A stretch of 32,988 nt of DNA, taken from Gammaproteobacteria bacterium (GTDB taxonomy: Bacteria; Pseudomonadota; Gammaproteobacteria; UBA9214). Shown here piece by piece: positions 26,803 through 32,988 of the stretch (the first letter of the stretch is position 1; every line of letters starts with the position of its first letter). Under the pieces are notes generated by a model. That model was not told the DNA's origin and did not search any database. It saw only the letters and a list, made by a program, of their open reading frames with translations. A program made the position numbers and the translations under genes. The stretch spans positions 1-32,988 of the forward strand of contig JAJDNX010000023.1 in assembly GCA_022340485.1 (NCBI GenBank), read 5' to 3'.

Positions 26803-27516
26803 ATGAAGTGCAGTGTAGAACGCCTGATCGAGGCGCTAATCGGTGTCGAACTCGCGCAGCAACGCAAGGCCGCCGAAAAGAAGGCGACGCAGGAGCGCAA
26901 GGCAAGTTATGTCGTTACCGTGTCGCGCGGTTATGGCTCGCAGGGTCACCACATTGCCCAGGTGCTTGCGGATCGCCTCGGCGTGAGGTGTTGTGACCGC
27001 GAGATCCTGGAGGGGGTGGCGGCACAAGCAGATGTGGATAACGAACTGGTGAAAAGGCTTGAAGAGAACCTCGAGAATTCCAGCAACAGCCCTTGGGGTG
27101 CATTTTTCAGGAACAGGCCCTTCCCCAGGGAACGCTACCTGCACCACCTGGTGAAGGTTGTCCTGAATATCTCGCAGAAAGGCGGTGTCATTGTGGGACG
27201 TGGTGCTAACTTGATACTCGGTCCCGGTAAGGCCTTCCATATCCGCATCGTCGGCAGTCTGGAGTCCTGTGCACAACGGGTTGCCAAGCGCAAAAAAATC
27301 GATCTTGAGGCGGCCAGGGAACGCATCAAGACGAAGGACCGTCAACGTGCCGATTACCTGAAGCAACTCTATGGAATAGATATCAACGACTGTCGTTACT
27401 ATGATCTCGTTATCAACATAGACCGCTTTGATGTGGATTCGGCACTCGAATTGATACTCTACAGCATGCAGCTCGCCGGCTACGATCTTCCCAAAGAACT
27501 CAGAAAGGCGGTTTGA
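26803..27516 (+). CDS. Cytidylate kinase-like family protein
   Basis: The 237-residue protein carries a short helical, Lys/Gln-rich leader (1-33) and then a nucleotide kinase fold: VTVSRGYGSQGHHIAQVLADRLG at about 37-59, with the SRxYGSxGxxIA loop typical of the Cytidylate_kin2 family, DREILEGVA at about 64-72, and VIVGRGANLIL at about 129-139. ERIKTKDRQRADYLKQLYG follows as the lid, and DLVINIDRFDVD near the end. Family members are annotated from sequence and their substrate is poorly defined. The start at 26803 has GGTGA five bases upstream; the longer frame from 26503 runs inside the transporter gene and is rejected. Confidence 0.83.
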   Translation: MKCSVERLIEALIGVELAQQRKAAEKKATQERKASYVVTVSRGYGSQGHHIAQVLADRLGVRCCDREILEGVAAQADVDNELVKRLEENLENSSNSPWGAFFRNRPFPRERYLHHLVKVVLNISQKGGVIVGRGANLILGPGKAFHIRIVGSLESCAQRVAKRKKIDLEAARERIKTKDRQRADYLKQLYGIDINDCRYYDLVINIDRFDVDSALELILYSMQLAGYDLPKELRKAV

Positions 27517-27693
27517 GCAGTCAATCCGCCCCCAGTGCAACACTCTCGGTACCAGGCAACTGCCCCGGCAGGGGCATGAAAAACGGGTCTGTCCCGTGGT
27601 AACTCCAAGAATTACCGCAACTTGACGTTATAGATAGGGAATCAACGGCCGCCATGCGCGGCGCAAGGACAGGACAACCGGGCAGGAACGATC

Positions 27694-28332
27694 ATGACTG
27701 AGAGATGCAAGTGCAAACCAACCATTACTCTGGCCATTCTCGCGGCACTGGTACTGTTGCAAGGCTGTGCCTCCCTCGACAAGGACGAATGTATGCTGGC
27801 CGACTGGCGCCTGATCGGCTACCAGGATGGCGTTGCCGGCAGGTCCGCGGCCCGTGTCGGCGAGTACCGTGAGGATTGTGCAAAACACGCAGTAGTCCCT
27901 GACCTGGATGCTTACCGTGCCGGCCGCCAGCAAGGCCTGCAACAGTACTGCAAGGCAAGTAACGGTTTCCGCCTCGGCAATGCCGGGCAGGCTCTTGCCG
28001 TCGTTTGCCCGACTGCACTGGAGGATGATTTTCGTGATGGCTACAATGCCGGCCGGGAACGCTACCTGGCACGCTCCGCAGTCAACAAGACCCACTCTCA
28101 CATCAATCAGCGTAAACAGCGGCTGTCAGGCCTGGAAGACGACCGTACGCAGAAACTGGCTGCGCTGGTTGCGGATGGAATCAAGAGTGATCAACGGGTG
28201 ATGATTCTCTATGAGCTTACCGAACTGCAGCAGGAAATGAACAGTGTCGAAGCGGAGATTCTCGAGCTTGAAGATGAGCTCGTGGCTCAACAAAGCCGTC
28301 TGGATTATCTTAGCCGCAATAGTGCCTATTAA
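27694..28332 (+). CDS. DUF2799 family lipoprotein
   Basis: The 212-residue protein has a leader ending in LLQGC, so Cys25 should be lipidated and the protein periplasmic-facing. The body repeats a motif of the form YxxGxxxG: GYQDGVAGR at about 42-50, AYRAGRQQGLQQYC at about 73-86, and GYNAGRERYL near 118-127. This is the DUF2799 pattern. The C-terminal 60 residues look like a coiled coil (LQQEMNSVEAEILELEDELV). AGGA lies six bases before the ATG. Function is unknown; family members are found near envelope genes. Confidence 0.85.
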   Translation: MTERCKCKPTITLAILAALVLLQGCASLDKDECMLADWRLIGYQDGVAGRSAARVGEYREDCAKHAVVPDLDAYRAGRQQGLQQYCKASNGFRLGNAGQALAVVCPTALEDDFRDGYNAGRERYLARSAVNKTHSHINQRKQRLSGLEDDRTQKLAALVADGIKSDQRVMILYELTELQQEMNSVEAEILELEDELVAQQSRLDYLSRNSAY

Positions 28333-28658
28333 AACGCCGCGCTGCGTTGCCGACGCATCGGAGTCATATCAAGCCGTTATCCAGGCTAACGACAACTCGG
28401 GAGTGGCGGTATGGGCAACGCTGTGAAGTGACGTACCTGGCATCGCCCCCATGATTTCAAGTCCGGCGCGGGCAGCTGGAGATGGCGACCATGTCACCTT
28501 CCATGATGAGATGGTCCTCGATAGTGATGCCAGCAGCGATCTACCGGGCCGTACCTTGAATCCCGGGCAGGGCGAAACTGCCGAATGCACAAGCCACACG
28601 CCTGGTGATCACCTCTCTCCCGATTTCAGGTAAGATATCCCTTTCGCTGAAACGATCC
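28333..28658. other. Intergenic region between the DUF2799 gene and ygiQ
   Basis: This stretch of 326 bases has no convincing gene. GCGTTGCCGACGC near 28345 could form a small hairpin but has no T-run after it. On the minus strand a 31-codon stretch between two stops looks mildly protein-like (GITIEDHLIMEGDMVAIS), which could be the remains of a decayed gene. No clear ygiQ promoter is seen. Confidence 0.5.
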
Positions 28659-30845
28659 ATGTCCGCATCCTCTATCCCCACGGCCGACACCGCCCTCTTT
28701 GACTATCCGAAATACTGGGCCGAGTGTTACGGCACTGCCAAATTCCTGCCCGTGTCGCGGGCAGAGATGGCAGCGCTTGGCTGGGATTCCTGCGACATCA
28801 TCATTGTCACAGGCGATGCCTACGTCGACCAGCCATCGTTTGGCATGGCGGTTATCGGCAGACTTTTGGAGGCACAGGGGTTTCGCGTTGGCATCATCGC
28901 ACAGCCCGACTGGCACTCGAAAGAGGCCTTTGAGGTGCTCGGTAAACCGAACCTGTTCTTTGGTGTCACCGCCGGCAACATGGATTCCATGATCAACCGC
29001 TACACCGCCGACCGCAAACCGCGCTCGGACGATGCCTATACACCCGGCGGGGAGGGTGGAGCACGCCCCGACCGGTGTTCACTGGTGTACAGTCAACGCT
29101 GCCGTGAGGCGTATCCCGACGTACCCATCGTCCTCGGTGGCATCGAGGCCTCGTTAAGGCGCATCGCACACTATGACTACTGGCAAGATTCTGTTCGTCA
29201 TTCGATCCTGCTCGATGCCGGCGCCGACATCCTGCTCTATGGCAATGCAGAGCGTGCCATTGCCGAGCTTGCCTACCGCCTGTCACTGGGGGAAAGTGTT
29301 GAGTCCATTACCGACGTGCGTGGCACGGCCTTCCTTCGTCGCGACACTCCCGCAGGGTTCAGCGAGATCGATTCCAGCCGCATCGACCGTCCCGGCAGCA
29401 TCGATAAGATCATCAATCCCTACATCAACACACAGACAATGAGCGATTGCGAGAAGCAACGCCGCAATGCACAGCAGTTCGGTCTTGATGAAAACGGTGC
29501 AGTGATCGTCGAGTTCACACCGGTGCAGAAACTTGACCGGGCCAAGACCGTTATCCGCCTGCCGTCCTTCGAGAAGGTGCGCAATGATAGGGCACTGTAT
29601 GCACATGCCAGCCGCGTGCTGCACCTCGAGACCAATCCCGGCAACGCGCGGGCGCTGGTACAGCAACACGCTGGCAAGGATCTGTGGCTCAACCCGCCGC
29701 CGTTACCACTGACAACCATGGAAATGGACTATGTCTTTGGACTGCCCTATGCACGCATGCCACACCCGGTATACGGGGGTGCACGCATCCCTGCCTGGGA
29801 AATGATCCGCTTCTCGGTGAATATCATGCGCGGTTGCTTCGGTGGCTGTACCTTCTGTTCCATCACCGAACACGAGGGCCGCATCATCCAGAACCGTTCA
29901 CAGGCATCCATCCTCCGCGAGATCGAGGAGATCCGTGACAAGGTGCCGGGTTTCACCGGTGTGATCTCGGACCTCGGCGGACCGACCGCGAACATGTATC
30001 GCATTGCCTGCAAGAGCCGCGAGATCGAGGCCGCCTGTCGCAAGCCCAGCTGTGTCTACCCCGGTATCTGTGCGAACCTCAATACCGATCACTCGGCACT
30101 GACACAACTCTACCGCGCGGCCAGGAAGCTCAGGGGCGTAAAGAAGGTGCTGATTGCCTCGGGGTTACGCTATGACCTTGCGATCGAAGACCCGGAATAT
30201 GTCAGGGAACTGGTGACGCATCACGTCGGCGGTTACCTCAAAATCGCCCCGGAACACACCGAGAATGGCCCGCTCGCGATGATGATGAAGCCGGGCATCG
30301 GCTCCTATGACCGGTTCAAGCAATTGTTTGAGAGGTTCTCTAAAGAGGTCGGCAAGGAACAGTATCTGATTCCGTACTTCATCGCAGCGCACCCCGGTAC
30401 CCGCGATGAGGACATGTTGAACCTTGCGCTGTGGTTGAAAAAGAACGGTTTCCGGGCTGACCAGGTGCAGGCGTTCTACCCTTCACCAATGGCCACGGCA
30501 ACGGCCATGTTCCATACCAGAAAAAATCCGCTGAAGAAAATTACCTACAAGAGTGACCCCGTGGAAACCGTCAAGGATCCGCAACAACGCAAAGTGCACA
30601 AGGCCTTTCTGCGTTACCACGATCCGAACAACTGGCCGCTGTTGCGTAACGTACTTGTAAAGATGGGCAGGGAGGACCTGATTGGCGACGCCAGCCATCA
30701 GCTTGTACCCAGGCAGCAGCCACAAGAACAAAAGGCCTACCGGTCACCGCGGCGCAAGAACTCGGCGACTGCGCAGCAGCGTCGTGCAAAGAGCAAAAGG
30801 ATCCTCACCCGGCATACCGGTTTACCGCCACGATCCGCTGGATAA
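28659..30845 (+). CDS. ygiQ: YgiQ family radical SAM protein
   Basis: The 728-residue protein aligns by eye along its length with E. coli YgiQ. The N-terminal part, with [16 protein letters not shown] and [19 protein letters not shown] (two separate blocks), is the family's UPF0313 domain. The radical SAM cluster motif CFGGCTFC has Cys393, Cys397 and Cys400. [23 protein letters not shown] and [10 protein letters not shown] follow, then a basic C-terminal tail. It should bind a 4Fe-4S cluster and cleave S-adenosylmethionine; the substrate is unknown. I set the start at 28659 ([20 protein letters not shown]) to match the E. coli N-terminus; the frame is open from 28605. No strong ribosome-binding site precedes it. 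Confidence 0.95.
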   Translation: MSASSIPTADTALFDYPKYWAECYGTAKFLPVSRAEMAALGWDSCDIIIVTGDAYVDQPSFGMAVIGRLLEAQGFRVGIIAQPDWHSKEAFEVLGKPNLFFGVTAGNMDSMINRYTADRKPRSDDAYTPGGEGGARPDRCSLVYSQRCREAYPDVPIVLGGIEASLRRIAHYDYWQDSVRHSILLDAGADILLYGNAERAIAELAYRLSLGESVESITDVRGTAFLRRDTPAGFSEIDSSRIDRPGSIDKIINPYINTQTMSDCEKQRRNAQQFGLDENGAVIVEFTPVQKLDRAKTVIRLPSFEKVRNDRALYAHASRVLHLETNPGNARALVQQHAGKDLWLNPPPLPLTTMEMDYVFGLPYARMPHPVYGGARIPAWEMIRFSVNIMRGCFGGCTFCSITEHEGRIIQNRSQASILREIEEIRDKVPGFTGVISDLGGPTANMYRIACKSREIEAACRKPSCVYPGICANLNTDHSALTQLYRAARKLRGVKKVLIASGLRYDLAIEDPEYVRELVTHHVGGYLKIAPEHTENGPLAMMMKPGIGSYDRFKQLFERFSKEVGKEQYLIPYFIAAHPGTRDEDMLNLALWLKKNGFRADQVQAFYPSPMATATAMFHTRKNPLKKITYKSDPVETVKDPQQRKVHKAFLRYHDPNNWPLLRNVLVKMGREDLIGDASHQLVPRQQPQEQKAYRSPRRKNSATAQQRRAKSKRILTRHTGLPPRSAG

Positions 30846-30951
30846 TCCTGCGGTAGCGGCTTCCAGCGCGATACGCGCCGGAGACGGCGCTTGGGCACCA
30901 AGGAGATGGAGATTCCTGCAGAAACGGTTTGCCTCCGTGAGGAATTGCCGG

Positions 30952-31251
30952 CTAGTGTTGCTGGTACTTGCGTGCACTGCGAACCATGGAGCGTATGCGA
31001 GACATATGACTTCCCGTGCTGATCAGCACATAGCGTTCCACATCGTCATAGGCGCGTCCGCTGTCGCAGTTGGCCGGGCTGCCTGAGGCCTGACAGATTT
31101 CCATAACGAATGCCTGCAGGCACACGGGCAACTCGTCATCATCACAGCCCAGGCAGCCATCCTGTTCCGGTTCGCAGGCCAGCGCACTGGCTGGAATAAG
31201 GGCCGATCCCAGGAGTACCCCAAGAATCAGGCTGATGAATCGTAACTTCAT
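30952..31251 (-). CDS. Small exported cysteine-rich protein
   Basis: The 99-residue product starts with a classic signal peptide: MKLRF, a hydrophobic core to residue 20, and cleavage after ASALA at 25. The mature part has six cysteines (26, 33, 36, 44, 53, 62), including a CLGC pair in an acidic context (CLGCDDDE), and a basic C-terminus (RIRSMVRSARKYQ). The ATG at 31251 follows GGAGG with a six-base spacer, the strongest ribosome-binding site seen on a hypothetical gene here. The two codons upstream (TTG, TTC) are not needed. Cysteines suggest disulphides or metal binding in the periplasm. I do not recognise a family. Confidence 0.7.
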   Translation of the reverse strand: MKLRFISLILGVLLGSALIPASALACEPEQDGCLGCDDDELPVCLQAFVMEICQASGSPANCDSGRAYDDVERYVLISTGSHMSRIRSMVRSARKYQQH

Positions 31252-31903
31252 GAACAACCTCCAAATTACATGTTAGCGCTATCCCGTGTGACTAGTTTTC
31301 ACACACGACGAATGCACAGAGTATTGCACAATCGCAGCCGCCATGGTCATGGGGATATCAAAAGATCGGTGAGCGCGTTGATTTCTTCAGGAATTTAATT
31401 GCAGGCTGGCTTTTTTTTGGCACAGGCCAGCACCCGAGTATCAAGGCAGTTGCCGTAGTTTACCACGTCCGGGAGGCCGAACGCTGCGTCAGGCGCCGGG
31501 TGGAAAAAAGATCACCATGAGCCGGTTCCTGATCCATGATGCCGGGCCTGCAGATTTCTTGGGTGCAATCTCACCCAGCCGATATCGGATCGTAGACAGT
31601 TGCTTGCCCGGATGCAGGTAGATAAGGCACCGGCGAGCCAGTAGTTTCTATGCATGGTTTTGATTCAACAATACAAGTGCTAAGCGCTTCAATACCCGGG
31701 GAACGCTATTGGAATGCCATCAATGACCTGCTACTTGGAGTAGCCAGGGGTGGAAGCCAGGGTGGTCGAGTGAAGGGTAAAACCGCAAAAAAACCATGGA
31801 CATCGAAAATAAACTCACAGGTTTTTCAGCTTTATGCTATATCATTTAACTATTGTATTTAGGTTTCGTCACGGTTCTCAGCTGAATAATAAAAAAGCCC
31901 ATT
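31252..31903. other. 652-base stretch without a convincing gene
   Basis: I see no gene that can be supported here. GTGTGA at 31286-31291 and TCACAC at 31299-31304 form an inverted repeat 35 bases upstream of the cysteine-rich protein gene. A run of eight Ts follows CTGGC near 31411, and GCCAGC lies just beyond it. A 70-codon frame at 31650-31862 lacks a ribosome-binding site and recognisable content. Composition shifts to AT-rich after about 31790, upstream of the metallophosphoesterase gene. Confidence 0.55.
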
Positions 31904-32988
31904 ATGGTTGATCACGAATCGATTAATAGGGCAATTCTCTATAGTCTCCTACTGCTCCTGCTTACAACCAGTGGTCTTGCCGAAGCGACGGTTCGTTTTG
32001 CCATAATAGGTGATTTCGGAAATCGTACCAGTTCTGGGGCTGAAGCTGACGTTGCCGCCATGGTATCTGGCTGGAATCCGGAGTTCGTCATTACGACAGG
32101 CGACAACCGCTATGAGGGGGATGATTACAACGCCGACGTCGGGCAGTTTTATTGCGAGTTCATGGCCGATGCGCAAAGCGGCAGCTTTTGCTCCGGTAAC
32201 GAGAGTGCAATCAACAGGTTTTTCCCCAGCCTGGGCAACCACGATTATACGGATGGGGGTGGGGTGAATGAGTACCTGGATTACTTTACCTTGCCGGGCA
32301 CGGGGGTGGCGAATACATCCGGCGATGAACGCTACTACGACTTTGTGAAGGGGCCGGTGCACTTCTTCGTTTTGGACAGTCAGGCTGCACGCAGAACCTA
32401 TAACAATACCAAGGTTGCGCAGCAAAACTGGCTGCAGACTCAGCTCGCAGCCTCAACGGCGCGGTGGAATATCGTCTACTTTCATCATCCTGCCTATACC
32501 TCCGGGATGTCAGCCGTCAGTACCGTGATGCAGTGGCCCTTTGCCTCCTGGGGCGCCGATGTCGTACTTGCCGGTCATGACCATGTCTATGAGCGTATTG
32601 CCACGCAGGGCATCACCTATTTCATCAACGGTCTGGGCGGTGACATTCTTGGCACTTTTTTGGAAACCCCTGTCAGTGGCAGCCAGGTGCGCTATAGCGA
32701 CGACCATGGGGCCATGCTGGTGAATGCAAGCGACACGGCAATCACGTTCAAACTGTTCAGCCGCACAGACGGGCTCGTTGACACCTATACCCTTGGAAAC
32801 TGGGTTCCGACCGATATCGCCCTGTCCAATACCACGGTGCCCGAGAACACCAATACCAGCGGTGGTTACCTCATCGGCACCCTGAGTAGCACCGATGAGG
32901 ATCCGAAGCCGCCGGAGACTGCCAGCTACTCCATCGTTGGCGGCGCGGATAGCGCGCGGTTCAGTATCACCAATGGCAACCGGCTGAT
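31904..32988 (+). CDS. Secreted metallophosphoesterase with cadherin-like domain (3' end outside window)
   Basis: The frame is open to the edge, giving 361 residues. A signal peptide covers 1-26 (hydrophobic LLLLLLTTSGLA). The calcineurin-like phosphoesterase core follows with all five metal-site blocks: GDFGN (36-40), GDN (66-68), GNHD (111-114), YFHHPAY (192-198) and GHDHVYER (224-231); the last is like purple acid phosphatases. From about 303 a second domain begins (TDIALSNTTVPENT, GTLSSTDEDP, YSIVGG), the pattern of cadherin-like repeats in large secreted proteins. The protein probably continues for several repeats and may end in a secretion signal outside the window. No Shine-Dalgarno site precedes the ATG at 31904, yet the signal peptide supports it. 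Substrate unknown; extracellular phosphate or nucleotide scavenging is possible. Confidence 0.82.
   Translation, partial: MVDHESINRAILYSLLLLLLTTSGLAEATVRFAIIGDFGNRTSSGAEADVAAMVSGWNPEFVITTGDNRYEGDDYNADVGQFYCEFMADAQSGSFCSGNESAINRFFPSLGNHDYTDGGGVNEYLDYFTLPGTGVANTSGDERYYDFVKGPVHFFVLDSQAARRTYNNTKVAQQNWLQTQLAASTARWNIVYFHHPAYTSGMSAVSTVMQWPFASWGADVVLAGHDHVYERIATQGITYFINGLGGDILGTFLETPVSGSQVRYSDDHGAMLVNASDTAITFKLFSRTDGLVDTYTLGNWVPTDIALSNTTVPENTNTSGGYLIGTLSSTDEDPKPPETASYSIVGGADSARFSITNGNRL

Noticed and set aside
28369-28599. A 76-codon minus-strand frame and a neighbouring protein-like stretch.
   Set aside because: No family is recognisable, and the more protein-like frame is interrupted by two stops. 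A decayed gene is possible but not supported.
31286-31304. TGTGA and TCACA arms resembling a CRP or Clp site.
   Set aside because: The arms are seven bases apart, not six as in the consensus. It is kept only as an inverted repeat.
31650-31862. A 70-codon plus-strand frame upstream of the metallophosphoesterase gene.
   Set aside because: It has no ribosome-binding site or recognisable content, and composition changes within it.

Overview
The window reads as a gammaproteobacterial chromosome of moderate GC; the lines I counted by eye in the housekeeping genes are about 50-57% GC. The gene orders pepA-holC-(small gene)-valS, divergent lptF-lptG, and pcnB-folK-(nucleoside kinase)-panB-panC-panD are typical of Gammaproteobacteria. 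I cannot name the genus. It does not look enterobacterial, and most of the window is core genome rather than a plasmid or prophage.

Layout. (1) 1-937, minus: a cut-off gene for a single-pass membrane protein with a histone H1-like N-terminus. (2) 1313-5905: a complete diffusible-signal-factor (DSF) quorum-sensing locus. rpfF (signal synthase) faces an rpfG-rpfC pair (HD-GYP c-di-GMP phosphodiesterase and hybrid sensor kinase). rpfF and rpfC are much more AT-rich than everything else. (3) 6243-14571: DUF2970 gene, valS, a small gene, holC, pepA, lptF, lptG and an RDD membrane protein. (4) 14612-19420: tRNA-Glu(CTC), then a tightly packed operon for poly(A) polymerase, HPPK, a deoxynucleoside kinase and pantothenate synthesis. 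(5) 19586-22815, minus: a cis/trans fatty-acid isomerase of the Cti type and a membrane-anchored ankyrin protein. (6) 23120-24879: a PilZ protein, csrA with a terminator, and a convergent AraC-family regulator. (7) 24934-28332: an unknown protein, an EamA transporter, a cytidylate-kinase-like protein and a DUF2799 lipoprotein. (8) 28659-32988: a YgiQ radical SAM protein, a small exported cysteine-rich protein, a 650-base stretch with no convincing gene, and the start of a secreted metallophosphoesterase with a cadherin-like domain that runs off the edge.

How the parts could work together. RpfF would make a cis-2-unsaturated fatty acid. RpfC would sense it and pass phosphate through its receiver and HPt domains to RpfG, and RpfG would lower c-di-GMP. 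The PilZ protein is a candidate c-di-GMP reader, and CsrA next to it is a post-transcriptional switch commonly tied to the same lifestyle choices. That link is inference; only the rpf genes are physically joined. The gene order (rpfF convergent with rpfGC) is the one known from Xanthomonas, but rpfB and rpfH are not visible, the kinase carries an extra receiver-like domain, and base composition suggests that rpfF and rpfC were acquired horizontally.

Two edge genes (1-937 and 31904-32988) are open at the window boundary and were found by translating the ends directly. Several starts were moved downstream of the longest reading frame on the basis of overlaps, Shine-Dalgarno sites or family alignment; the reason is given in each entry.
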